From the NCBI GenBank assembly GCA_026770025.1, contig JAMXDE010000033.1, positions 620,001 to 684,000 of the forward strand: a stretch of DNA of 64,000 nucleotides, read 5' to 3'. Under the pieces are notes generated by a model. That model worked only from the letters and a program-made list of their open reading frames with translations, did not search any database and was not told the origin of the DNA. How positions within the stretch are numbered: the first letter of the stretch is position 1; every line of letters begins with the position of its first letter. The position numbers and the translations under genes were made by a program. Positions 23,980 to 35,900 of the stretch are shown in pieces. This DNA is from Craspedostauros australis. Its lineage: Eukaryota > Bacillariophyta > Bacillariophyceae > Mastogloiales > Achnanthaceae.

Positions 23980-24054
23980 TGGAACGGAGAGTGGGATGGT
24001 GGTGATGAAGGGTAAGAGAGAGCAGAGTCAAGAACGATATATTGTCGATGCGAC

Positions 24055-24064
24055 AATGGAAGGG
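24055..24064 (+). other. Copia-B polypurine tract
   Basis: AATGGAAGGG directly before the 3' LTR, identical to the Copia-A motif. Confidence 0.8.
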
Positions 24065-24820
24065 TGTCAGGAATCGGGGGTACGCTTTTACCAAGATACC
24101 CATGATTGCCGCACCTCCCAATAATATCTTCACAACTCGACGAGGCCAACTTTGTTGGTAACACTCGGACCACCTTGCAGCCTGTCCCCCATCAACCCTC
24201 TGTTCATGAATGAAATCAACATCAATCATGTCCCACCATGGAGCCTATCCATGTACCACTGCTGTAATGAGGGCGAACCTATGGATCGACCTCTAGGGAT
24301 GTAATCGCACATGAGCCAAGACTATGGGCGAAACTGTTGATATATATCAGACATGTCGACGCGCATCGACGGACAAGGGATCGCTTCTCTGAGAAAGCGA
24401 AATGGAGGCGATGCTCCTATCCGCTCAAGAGCACGAATGACGACGCGACATGCACTGAACATGACCGGTGAGTATGTGATGATGGCGCAGGTGGAATACT
24501 GAGGAACCGAAAGTCAAGTGGGATCAATCAGACTGAGACCCATGCTGAAGGTACCTGTGCGTCTATGAGAGATGCTGCTCGAATGTAGAAGATGCAAATC
24601 ACCACGATGATGCATGATGAACCTGCAGAAGAGAGCATGAGAGCAAGCTGATGAAGCAGATAAAAGCAACCATGAACAAGTGCATGATCATGGTGAACTG
24701 CTACAGATTACACTTGCTGCTGAACTGGAATTGGAGAGTCAAGGAGTTTGATCTCACAGTTCTAAATTGGTACAGATTGATAACAGATTAATCTACTACC
24801 TTAACCCCGGATTTCCAACA
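24065..24820 (+). repeat. Copia-B 3' LTR
   Basis: 756 bp, matches 17358-18113 apart from one base close to its end. Followed by the cattct duplication at 24821-24826. Confidence 0.95.
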
Positions 24821-24826
24821 CATTCT

Positions 24827-26482
24827 CGGATGAAAAGGGTTGTCTGTTGATCCACTCCATCGTGATCGTTCGTAGACCCGTAGTAGCTATACACTCCTGG
24901 AGTGTACTCAGCTATCTCCTCCCTGGTCCACTCATAGTCGTTGACTGGTGTTCCGCTGTCGAAGTCGGAAACCCCATCATTGTCGATTGTTACGAGTGCC
25001 ATGTTGTTCGTGATCGCGTTGTCGTCGCGCATCACCGTGTGGTTTCTCATGGTCACATTTTGGTCGTTGTTCGCGATTTCGGTGATGGCCACAAATTTCG
25101 CGTTGGTCACATTGTTGATGCCGACCACAGTTTCGTTGATGGGCATGGACATCGGCTCGTCGGTTGTGATGAGAGCGATGTCATCCATCCCGTCCATCCC
25201 GTCTGTCGCGACCTTGGCCGACCCGGCTTCCTTCATCTCACTATCGTGGGCATCGCGGTTAGGACATCTGCTCCTGAACCGACCGATCCGTTGTCAGTGT
25301 CATCTTTCTCTCACTCTCTCACTGCCATTTCCTCGTGCGCACTTATAACCGTGTTTGATACGGTGGCGGTCGTAGATGAGGTTCATGGCTTCGTAGAGGT
25401 CTTGAATCATCGTCTTCTCCGATGGCGAGGACACCGCTTGTTCCTCGTCTTTCGTATTGAGCCTGGGATCGAAGCGCGGAAGGACCTCCCGTCCAGCTTG
25501 TTGCAGCGCTTTCCCTTCTCGTCGAAGCACACACTTCCTGTGTTGCTGTTCTCGTTGTTGTCGCCTATTCATGGCTGGTAGATTGCATTCTTACCTCCTC
25601 GATCATCTCACAGTAGGAATCGCAGCCAGCCCTCGAGCATGTATCACACGATGGCAGTCGGTGCCACGTGATCATCTCGATGCTTTCCATTGCTGCTCCT
25701 CGCGTCACTCTTGAGATGATCATGATCATGGGCCATGCCCATTCCTGCGTAGGTCTTGATTGTCCTTCATCTTATCATCCCTGCCTGCAAGCTCGTGCTC
25801 GGTTGCGTCGCGCGCGCCATGCGCACAGACGTTCAGCATCAGCGATCCGTGTTGCTCCTCGTCCATCTCGGCTTCCATATTGACCGAGTGCTGATGAGGC
25901 AGCTCCATTCTTGCAGGGTAGGTTGGAAGCTCTCATTGCTTCCTCAATTGCATCTTGTTGAGCTCCTTCAGCTATCTCGCCCTCATGGCGCAGTCTGCTG
26001 AATACGATGCATCCGAGAGCGTGGTCTGCTGCGTCCGAATCTCTTCTTGCGTACAGCTCGCTCTCGTACTCCAACACAGCCGTGAAGGCTTCCATGCCTT
26101 CCTTGACTTCATGGTCCCATGACCATGGACAGTTCTTCCAATGCGCGTGTTCCGAGCGCCTCCTTGCTTCCAGCAATGCATGTAGTGTCTGTACTTGCCT
26201 CAGCTGCGGTCTCCACTCTGCTGGTGGACTCGCGGTGGTGCTCGATTCGATCATCATCATCGTCTTGATATCGTCGTTCGTGTGAGGGTTGCCATGCCGA
26301 TCTTGGCGTTCATTGGCAAGGAGCATCATGCTCCAGAGCGGCTTGCTCTCCTCTCTCTTCACACAGGGTACCATTACTCGCGATGGTCTTGAGTGTAGAT
26401 GGTGGCCATGTCGATGATGGTGATGTTGGCTAGTGTTGGTGGTGGTGGAAACGTTGGATTTCAATCATAACGTTTCGAAACG
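24827..26482 (-). pseudogene. Copia-C gag remnant
   Basis: The minus strand carries Gag pieces related to Copia-A and -B: a leader like theirs (about 26440-26464), scattered matches around the KAWKALERIYEQ region, a remnant of the region before the knuckles (about 25300-25572, EAMNLIYDRHRIKHG) and the segment after the knuckles (24840-25236, KVATDGMDGMDDIAL). The frame changes several times and the two CCHC knuckles are not recognisable. The left end joins the remnant at 17357 across the Copia-B insertion. The conserved palindrome at 26470-26483 next to the 5' LTR suggests that reverse-transcription signals were kept. Confidence 0.82.
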
Positions 26483-27428
26483 TGTTGGAAATCCGGGGTA
26501 CCCCAGTCTCTAGTAGTAGTCTCTGGTTATCTATTCCTGTTATTGCATTGTTGGAACTGTGAGTACAACATCATCACTTTCAATTCCATTTGCCAAAGCA
26601 TACATAATCCACAGTAGCACACAGTCTTGCCCTTGCTCATGCAGTGCTGTCCTTCTGCTTCATCATGTCATGCAGCATGTACTCCATGTACATCTCATCT
26701 TGCAGTATTGGTTCATCTCATCATGCATCTCATCATGCATCTCATCATGCATCTCAGATATTCCATCTCCTGCCCTCTACCGATAGTTTCATTAGCATAG
26801 ACATCACCGAGTCGTAGGCATCACACAGATCGGTTCATTCGATCAGATCAGGGTTTCCCATTCGTCACGGGAACACCTTGGTTGAGAGCTCACTCAGCTC
26901 CTCGATCATCAAACATCTCCGATCATCTCTGATCAACTCCGATCGTTTCTCCTGTCGTTTCTCCCATTACTTCGCCGATCACTTCACCGGCTTCCTGGAA
27001 GTTCGTCATCACTGGTTCGTTCACAGGCCGTCTCACACTTCGTGACATTGGCCTTCCTCCAGTACTCTTTTTCATTGGTTGCGACATGGGGGCCGTAGTC
27101 GCTCGTATCGTGATGTTGGTCACGATTCCAACATCCCCGCCCCCTGCGACATACACGTGTGATTCGCATTCCTGCATTGGAGTCATGAACGTCAAGGCAT
27201 GGTTCGCATTCGGCACGTGGCGTTCTCCACCGCAAGTAACGTGCAGCTCACATTTTTCTGTGTCACAATGATCAAACGTGGGAGTTGCGGTAATGTAGCA
27301 TTTCATGACATTCGACTCCTGACTCTTGGGTTATTGGGAGGTGCGGTAGTGTAGTATTCCACGATGCTCAACTCCACATTCTTGGGAGGTGCGGCAATTC
27401 GGTGTTTCACAACACCCGATTCCTGACA
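26483..27428 (-). repeat. Copia-C 5' LTR
   Basis: 946 bp, near-perfect repeat of 13037-13982, including the 12-bp tandem repeat at about 26715-26756. Followed by the agcgcg target duplication. Confidence 0.93.
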
Positions 27429-27554
27429 AGCGCGTGTTAACACGCGGTGGAATTGATCACAAAACAATGTGGTACCGACCGATGTGTTCCTCACATGCAA
27501 TGATCAGTCCCTTATATCCTGATATCATCCATTGTGGCTTAGTTCATCGTATAG
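27429..27554. repeat. Segmental duplication copy A, second part
   Basis: Continues copy A between Copia-C and the piggyBac-type element. It corresponds to about 51790-51915 of copy B and includes agcgcg (27429-27434) and the ATAG duplication at 27551-27554. Confidence 0.9.
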
Positions 27555-27595
27555 GACCCCATTCAGGGTACGATCGTACGATCCTGCCGATTTTT
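27555..27595 (+). repeat. Left terminal inverted repeat of the piggyBac-type element
   Basis: Starts GACCCCATTCAGGGTACGAT and pairs with the reverse complement of 32068-32108 with about six mismatches. Confidence 0.88.
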
Positions 27596-29684
27596 TATCG
27601 GATAACATTACTTTATTAGCACACGGTGTAGCGTCTTGTCGCATAGGCTTAGATATATTTAGCTAGCTTCTACGACACAAATACCTGGCTGACTTGTCCT
27701 CGTCGTGGACGAAAATGATGACGTCATTGACGGTCGATGTCAGACTGCAATGGTTTCGAGCGGTGTGGATGGCGATGTTGTGGCAGATTCGGCGCCGCGT
27801 TGATTCCTCGCATCGTTTTGGATTTGGCTTGGTGAGGGGTTGCCTCCTTTGTTCGTGTTGTGCCATGGAGCACGGCGATGGTGGTTGCGTCCCTACACGT
27901 CCACTTCCACGTCCACGACAATAGCAACACTTGCGAATACTACACAACATAATATTATACATTATAATACGATATGGTGAAATGGAGCACAGTGACTTCT
28001 CCTTTGGTCTGCAAAATAGAATTTGATTTAACACTTGTTATAGCATTGTTTGTAAAAACAAAGTCCTGCGAAACCTGCTTTGCTTCCCATGGAAATGAGA
28101 CAACATGGTCATCTACTGAGCTGTTGGCATGGCACAGAAAGAGACAGGTGGTGGAAGTGTTGTTTTCCGTGTTGCTTCTTGTGTTGTGATTTGAGTGCGT
28201 GCAGGTTCATTGACACTGAAACAAAAAGCCAAGAGGAGAACAGATGAACAACAGACAGAAGCCAATGCTGGCTGTTGGCGACGACTAGCAGAGAGGAGGT
28301 CCAAACACGTGGGCAGGGAATCGACCTGAAGTGAGGATGAGGCCATCCTATCCGTTCATGACCTTGACGATATATAATACATCGTTTCTTGTTTTCAGTT
28401 TCAGTTCTTTTCATATTTGACAACAACATCTGTGAACAATACCACTTTCTTTACATCTTTCGAAAGCTGTTGAGCACAGCTTTCCAATGAATATGTTTAA
28501 GTTTAATGTTTCTTACTGCCATCTTATCGCTAATCAAGCCTGAAGTACTTGTGAATTAATTCTGCACCATGGGATTGAAGTGAAACTGTTCGGCAAGGCT
28601 CAAACTGTGAGGCTGGCAACGTCAAATCCGTTTTCCACATCACACTTGCTGAAACTGCTGTTGTACTTCACTTTCAGCGATTCCTTGCTTTCCTCTTCCA
28701 AGGTTGTCATCTCCTCTCATGTCCTTCACATCTTCATCACCTCCTTCCTTCAAGCATGCATGGGTGTGGCAACATCATCACTTGTGATGTTCATCTTCAT
28801 TTTGTCTTGGCTTTGTGACATTGCACCTTCCGCAAACTCAAACAATCATGGAGCTCACAATTTCATCGCACTCACATAAATCATCATACTCGCACGATCA
28901 CCGCACCCATACTACCAAGGTGCCATCTCCAAAACACACACCCAAGCCACCACTACACCCTCGATCTTCCAGCCCCCACAAAAAAGCAACAGCAACACCC
29001 AAATTGCATCCTGCTTCCAATCCTCCACAATTCCAAGCAGAGAGCATACTTGCGTATGGCATCGGTTGCCCATACGTTGTATTCGTCCACGAGTCTCTCA
29101 TGTCTCCAATGAACAATGACAGCAAATCTCAAACAGCACATCTGCCACCAATGCCCACCTACTGTGATTTCTTGGAGAGTGGTCCACCCAACAGCCCCAC
29201 CAATCTATGAGGTAGTGTCAACAGGGATGTGTGGTCTTCCTACAACAGCTCATCAAATCCACCCCAGCAGACTTCTCCATCTGACCACACCGATTCCATG
29301 AGCCAACGATGCACAGCACTTTCCTCCAGGTCGAGCAACAGGAGCATCGAATGCAACTGCTCAACATGGATCAAGCCAACTATTCGCCACATGGATCAAT
29401 CATCAATGGCAAGGCACTTTGCCTCAGCCAGGAGAGATCCTTCATTCAGTGCCAGTCCAGCTCTGTTCGGATCAAGCATCAGCAAGCAGCCCACCCAAGT
29501 TTGCCAGCCCATCTCTGTTGCAATCAACCATTGATAGAAGTGCAGATGACAATACATCTGCTGCATCTGCATCTCAACATCATCCAGGGAACCACATACA
29601 ACATCAACATGAGACAAAGCCAGCACTTCAGTATGTGCCACTACCTGTGAGTGCACACAACTGCACGTCCAGCCCATCCACAAT

Positions 29685-31430
29685 GTGGAAATGAACAGTG
29701 ACACTATCCTGGAAATCTTCTTTCCAGTTTCACTACTGGAGAAGATCCAATTCTACACCAACAGCCATCTTTGCAACACCAAATTGATGGCAACTGCCAT
29801 CACTGTCCCTGAGCTGTACATCTTCTTTGCCATGTACTACTAAATGGGATTCTTCTGAGCTCCAGCAACAATTAACTACTGGAGAGCTGCCTTGATCTCT
29901 GTTCCAACTCATCTACTCATGACACACATGTCCAGAGCAAGATATGAAATGGAATGGAAGCCTATGCACTTCATTGCATTGCCAACCTTGAACAAAATGT
30001 CTGAATTGTCGGTGGAGACTGCAGCTGAACCACCAGAAGCTGAGGATGACATGAGCCCCCATGGACTTTGTTTCAGCTTGGGAACTGAATGTATCAGGAG
30101 TGTCAGAAGGGTTGCCACCAGAAGATGAGGAGCATCATGTTGGTAGCCCCCACAGTCCAAGCAGGGAGGCAAGAGCATCCACACAATCACAGCAGAAACA
30201 ATCCGCCAAGTATCATCCAGTGCTCCAGACCGATCGGTCGTGGTATGGCAAGGTTCAGCCCCTTCTCAACCACACCAACAGTGTGTCGAAGCAGCTGTGT
30301 CTGAAACCTGGCTATGCTTGCGCCATAGATGAGATGATGGTTCAATTCAAGGGAAGATCTGCACAGATGCATTGCATGCAGCAGAAGCCAATCAAGGAAG
30401 GCTACAAATTCTATTCCCTTTGCTGCTCAGCCTCAGGGTTCATGTTCCATGTGCTGCCATCGGGGTGCCTGGACAAAACCACCAGGATCAACAACACTGT
30501 CGCAGAGCTGCTTGCCAAACTCAATCCTGTTGACAAGCATGTTGTCGCCATGGACAATCTATTCACTACAAAGACTGTCATTGAGAAGTTGAGGGAGATG
30601 GGAGTGGGCATTGTGGAACTGCAAGGTATCGTTGTGGATTCCCTCCCAAGGAAATGAAGGACATCGAAGATGATCGCTTCAACTCTGTACATCTGGACAG
30701 AGAGTGACAAGTGTGTCATTACTTGATGGGTGGATAACAATGTGGTGCCCATGGTGAGTACAGTCCATTATGCAAACGAGACAGTCACAAAGAATTGACA
30801 TCGACCACAGCAGACCACAATGAACAAGAACCATCTGAAGACTGTCTGGGGTGATGACTGGAATGCTGCAAACAGGATCCCAAGAATGATTGATGACTAC
30901 AATCATTGGATGGGAGGGGTGGATTGGTGTGATCAGCTTATCGCATACTATCAACCAAATCTGCGGTGTTGAAGGGTATGGATGCCAATCATGTTTCACC
31001 TACTTGACATACTGAGGGTGAACTCATGGATCATGCACAGTCACCTTGTGGAGGAGGAGGATTGAATGGATCACAAATCATATGGCTTGGCATTGGTGGA
31101 AGCACTGGTGTGGAAAGCGAGGACCTGCAAAGTCTGTGGCACAAGGAGGGCAAGGAGAATCCCAAAGGAGATAAGAACAAGGACAGGGATGAACAATACC
31201 CAACCAGTGTTGAGCGAGGATAGGTTCATGGGTGTGTATAAAGACCATGGACAGAAAATTGACAACGATAGAAAGCAATGACTTTGCCAATATTGCTGCT
31301 ACTTGAAGGCCACAAAAATTACTGGCCTAGAAGAAAACACTCCCAAGAGGGTCAAACGGATCTGCAGCTTGTGTAGAGTCCATGTCTGCAAAGACCATTG
31401 GAGTATATACCATGGAAGGTGATGAAGTAT
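29685..31430 (+). pseudogene. piggyBac-family (DDE_Tnp_1_7-like) transposase, degenerate
   Basis: Fragments in several frames follow the family's domain order. An N-terminal part (ILEIFFPVSLLEKIQFYTN, then INYWRAA and SRARYEMEWK) is broken by TAA at 29841 and TGA at 29856. A catalytic core in a shifted frame has AIDEMMVQFKGR (first Asp near 30328) and VVAMDNLFTT (second Asp near 30552). After another shift comes PRMIDDYNHWMGGVDWCDQL (third Asp near 30920), and last a cysteine-rich C-terminal finger (CQYCC...ICSLCRVHVCKDHW, from about 31286). All three catalytic aspartates survive although the frame is lost. No intact product can be made. Confidence 0.85.
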
Positions 31431-32067
31431 AGTAAAACAAAAATTCAGTGGTTCCCAACGATAGCACTAGTAAACGATGGTACCGATTTAGTTTTCGCGT
31501 TGGCCGCGGTAGGACAAACGCGTTCAAAAATTAACACGGTGTCGAGATATACGATATAATAGTGAATTATCTCTGGGTCATGAAAGGATAGAGTGTGCAT
31601 GTGGAGGGAAGGCAGTGTGTGCTGATTGAGACATGGACGAAGCTCAACGTCCCAGGGCATGAACGGGAGCAGAACCGAGAACAAGGCAGCGTGAAAGTCA
31701 AGGCGGGGGTGAAGATCTGGATTACCCACCAACCCACAACTCTGGATTTCGACCACTGATCCACAGCCCAGATGACGCATCATCATCACCATGCCTACTG
31801 CTACCGGGCAATCCTCAACATCTCTTCGCACCCAACCGCCTCACCCACGCGAAATATGAGTCTGTCAATCAAGGGCACGACTGGACAGCAAGCTGAAGCA
31901 CGACTAGTGATTTCCAACACAATTTGCCCTTCTGCGTCCGCATGCCTTTCGTTTCTAGTCGTAGACTAATGCGAAAAATATAAACTTTTTAAGTATAAGG
32001 TCCAGGCGTCTAATATTTCACAAATATACCCTCCACAACATAATAGGATGATATCGGTCCTCAAATT

Positions 32068-32108
32068 AAAAATCGGCAAGAATGTACTATCGTATCCTGA
32101 ATGGGGTC
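32068..32108 (-). repeat. Right terminal inverted repeat of the piggyBac-type element
   Basis: Ends cctgaatggggtc, the reverse complement of the left end, and is followed by the ATAG duplication (32109-32112). Confidence 0.88.
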
Positions 32109-32340
32109 ATAGCATTGTAGTTGACAGAATGGTTGATAAGTTCTGCAATAGCGTTTCAGTTCTACTCCAGAAGATCGTCCACCAGCAACCGTCGTGTCAA
32201 CAGCAACTTGGATGCATGTATATCGTTGCATCCATCCTGCTTGGGGGAGCAATGATCCCTTGGTCAGCATCGGCACACAAGATTAGTCCAGAATAGAGTA
32301 GAGTAGATTGTTTCACGCCAAGGAGTTCAATCTCGCCATG
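32109..32340. repeat. Segmental duplication copy A, third part
   Basis: Resumes exactly where 27554 stopped and matches about 51912-52143 of copy B. Its last five bases (ccatg, 32336-32340) are the target duplication of Copia-D. Confidence 0.92.
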
Positions 32341-32972
32341 TGTTAGAACGTAATCGTAGATGGGTGTGAAGGATACCGCACCGAGAACGTAGAGTGATCA
32401 AGTCGTTGTTGTTGGTGAGGAGAGTGTTTGTTTACTGTATTATTCGTATGGTAGTAGGAATGCTGTCGAGCTCACAAGATGGTTTCTTGAGAACTGTGAG
32501 CATGAGAGAGGCATGACATGATCTCATGCAATTGCAAGTAAAATTAACACGGAGACAACACGACAAATGTGCGTGTTACTGCGTGAAGATGAGGTGCAAA
32601 GAGTCAATGAACAAAACACCGCGATAGCCCGTGTTGTGAATTACGTCTTCTCACGATGTTGCTAGTAGTACGATCACACGATTGATCGTATTCACTTGAG
32701 AAGGTCATGGCAAGATTCGCACGTGTCACACCCAAGATCCAAGTCTGTCCTGATTGGGCAGATTGGTCCATCTTGGCAAGAAATCAATTTCCGCGACATT
32801 TTGGAACTGTGTTTGAAGGGAAAACGATTCTTGCGACGCGAAATGCGACACAAATTTGACACAACGGATTTTCGACCAAAATTTCCGTTCGGAACGGAAA
32901 AGGTAAGAAAAGTGGATATTTCTGATTGGTCGACGGGTGTCGCTATTGTTAGAGATTTAGCGTGCGCTAATA
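32341..32972 (-). repeat. Copia-D 3' LTR
   Basis: 632 bp, repeated without visible change at 38912-39543. Adjacent to the purine tract at 32973-32982. Confidence 0.95.
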
Positions 32973-32982
32973 CTCCCCAAAG
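32973..32982 (-). other. Copia-D polypurine tract
   Basis: Reads CTTTGGGGAG on the minus strand, directly against the 3' LTR. Confidence 0.7.
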
Positions 32983-32996
32983 CGTGTCCCGGACAT

Positions 32997-35900
32997 TCAG
33001 GTCTTGTAGGTCGGGGAAGAGGACTCAGTGTGCCCTTTCCAGAAGAGGATGGGCTTCACGAGGGGCCAGAAGACAGCCCACGGGAGGAACTTCGTCATCA
33101 CGTCGGCGACGTTCTGCGTGCCGGGGATCTTGATGAAGTAGAGGATGCCAGCAGCGACAGCGGACCGGACGCGATGGTAGGCCAGTGCGTTGTGGCGCTT
33201 GGAGAGCATGCTCTTGGGGACCGTGGAGGAGGTGATGACGGACTGGTTGTCACCCAGCATCCAGCTGGGGCCGTCGATTGGAATGCCCATCTCGCGGAGA
33301 GCGAGGCGAAGGGAGATGATCTGCTCCGTAGCTTGGCGGGCAGCAACGAACTCGGACCCGTAGGTGGCGGTCTCAACCGTGCCTTGGCGCTTGGAGAACC
33401 ATTCGATGGGGGTCTGGTTTACCATGTGGAGAGCACCGGTAGCGGATCTGCCAGTGACTTGGCAGTGGAGAAGGTTGGCGTCGACGAACGTGGTGGTTCG
33501 GACAGGTTTGCCTTTCGGCTCGGGGATGTCGTCCGGAATCTCCTCGGAGGTCTTCCCGTAGACGGAGTAGATCCAGTCATGGTTGGGAACCTCGTAGTGA
33601 AGATTGAAGCGGGGAACGCAAGTGCGGAAGCGGATGGCTGCATCCGGGTGTTTTCGAAGATACCCGTAGATGCGCTTGGCGCGGTCCAGATGTCCTTGGC
33701 GGGGAGCCGAGCGGAAGCGTGCCAGCGTCATGACGGCGACAGAGATGTCGAACCGCCCGAGGGAGATGCACCACTGCAGGGCACCGATGAGCGACATGAA
33801 CTTGCGTTTGTCGGTTTCGCTAAGTTCGGAAGAGGTGTCGAGCTCCGGACTGTCAGCCTTGTCGAGAGGGCAGCTGATCTTGCGGGGAAGCTCGCCGAAC
33901 ATGCGCTCGTAGTTCTCCATCATCCGCTTGATGTAGGATTGCGGGGAGAGCTTGAGGGTGCCGTCTGGATCACGGCCGAAGTCAGCACCGAGATGGTACT
34001 TGATAGGACCAACTCCCTTGAGCTGGTACCCGTACTTCGAAGAGAGGGTGTCGAAGAAGGCCTTGGGGTCGGCCATCGTCGCGGTGAGATCATCGACGTA
34101 GACGCAGACGTACTCCCAATGGGAGTTGGCGTCACGCATCCAGACGTCGGGATCGGAGCGGCATTGGAGGAAACCCATGTCGCGAAGGGTGTCGGCGAGG
34201 GCCTCATGGAATCGGGCGCCCGATGTGCGCAGGCCGTAGAGTGCCTTGACTATCTGCATGGTATGACCAGCGAAGTCACCGAATTCGTCACCAGCGATGA
34301 AGCAGATGCGTTCTTGAGTGAAGGCCTCAAGATACGCATTGCCGATGTCTCCAACCCATGTTGGAATGCCGTTGAGTTCGCCGGCGAGGAGGGAGAGGCG
34401 GAGAGAGCGAAGACTGACCACACCTGCGTAGGATGCATCCTTGCAGGGGTCGGTGAGATGACCACCAGCGACGCAGCGCGCCTTGTGGCGGAGGTCATGC
34501 TTCACAGCATAGACCCATTGGAGGCGGATCTTCTGGAAGCTGGAGGGGACTGGGGCGCCTTTGCCGAGAGACTTGAAGGTATGGTACCCGAAGAGTTGGT
34601 CCATCTCCTTCTTCTCAGCATCGGCCCAGAGAGTGTTGCCGTTCTTGTCGTCGAGTCGCAGCGCTTCTTTGTGGTTGCGGGGGACTTGGACACCGAACTG
34701 GAAGGTAGGAGCGTGGCTGAAGGTCTTGGATTTGTGTACCTGGCGCTCGAGACGATTGGTGCGGATGGCGAGGCGCTTGAGGCGCTTCCAGCCAGGCTCG
34801 TCGAGCAGCTCGTGGCGGCGGCCGTAGGCAGCGCAAGAGACAGGATCATCCTGAATCATGATGGAGAGAGGTTCGGTGGAGGTGGAGCCGTCTCCCCATT
34901 TCACGATGATGTTGAAGCTCGATCCCTTGTAGGAGGGAGAGGAAGATGAGAGGGGGCCTTCGTGTCCGATGATGGAGTCGAACTCCCACTTGGCGTCGGG
35001 GTCGTCGTTGTGCTCCTGTTGCCGTTCGATGATGTCGGCGAGCTCAACGTAGGAGATGAGGTCATGCGTCTTCCCATCAGCCAGTGCGAGTAGCATCTTG
35101 ATGCGTTGGTGGTTGGCTGCGTCAAGGTCATTGACCTTTTGCACCACCTCCGCTTTGACTTGCTGGCCATCCTTCTCGTGGATGAAGGTCATCCCAACGA
35201 GATCCTTGGGAGAGAACTTCGGGATGTGGACCTTGGCATTCCCCACTGTTTCAGGGTCTGTGCCGCGGCGGTCAGCCAGGATGGAATCGGCGAGGGAGTG
35301 TACGATGGGGTCGGAGTCAGGAGGGACGGAGATATCGTCGTCAGGCTCCCCATTCGCCACATTCATGGCATCAGAGCCATCGTCCTCCCCAACAATGGGG
35401 AAGGGGAAGTCCGCACGAAGATTGCGGGTGGCAGAGTCGTCGGCAGGTCGGATGGCAGACCGAGGAAGAAGTCGCTGGGTCTCGTCGTCGAGGACCCAGA
35501 AGGTAAGATCATCGCCTTTGTGAAGGCAGGGACCGGCCCAGCGCCCACTGCGCTCCTTGGACTGGCTGGGGAAGGTGGGGTTGTCAACCCGGTAGTAGAC
35601 AGGCTGCCACCAGCGGTAGGACAGGAACTTGGAGATGTCCGGTCGTTGTCCGAAGGCGGCTTGAAGGGGGGTGATGGAGCCAGCGGTGACCTGCGCGATG
35701 TGGTTGAAGAGATCAACCACATAGAGCGTGCAGATCAGCCAGAAGCGGTCGGGAGTACCCGTGCGATCCATCACACCGTTGGTTGTGCGTTTGATATCCT
35801 GGATCCGGCGTTCCGCGCCGTTCTGGTGTTGATGTTCCGGCTCACTCTGGTGATCACGGATGTGATACTGCCGGAGGATCTCCATAACCTTGTTACCGAT

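Larger units (their letters stand above)
17358..24820 (+). mobile_element. Copia-B: intact Ty1/copia LTR retrotransposon nested in Copia-C
   Basis: LTRs of 756 bp at 17358-18113 and 24065-24820 differ by one base that I can see (ccagca versus ccaaca at the 3' end). A 6-bp target duplication (cattct) flanks it. One open frame of 1927 codons runs 18196-23979. A primer-binding region follows the 5' LTR and a polypurine tract abuts the 3' LTR. Intact coding capacity and near-identical LTRs indicate a recent insertion and a potentially autonomous element. Confidence 0.95.
13037..27428 (-). mobile_element. Copia-C: coding-defective Ty1/copia element with near-identical LTRs, host of Copia-B
   Basis: LTRs of 946 bp at 13037-13982 and 26483-27428 flank a degraded Gag-Pol region on the minus strand. 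The only LTR difference I see is cattattg versus cattcttg near one end. A 6-bp target duplication (agcgcg) flanks it, and the empty site is visible in the other duplicate copies. Copia-B (17358-24820) lies inside it. Without Copia-B the element is about 6.9 kb. The zinc knuckles are not recognisable, and the protease and integrase are deleted. Confidence 0.9.
27555..32108 (+). mobile_element. Decayed piggyBac-type DNA transposon, 4554 bp
   Basis: Terminal inverted repeats of about 41 bp (27555-27595 and 32068-32108) begin GACCCCATTCAGG and agree at about 35 positions. ATAG stands on both sides (27551-27554, 32109-32112), and the unoccupied site (cgtatagcattg) is present in copies B and C, so the ends are certain. 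The interior carries a piggyBac-family transposase pseudogene (29685-31430, plus strand). Canonical piggyBac elements duplicate TTAA, not ATAG. The left 2 kb (27600-29680) has no recognisable coding content. Confidence 0.85.
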
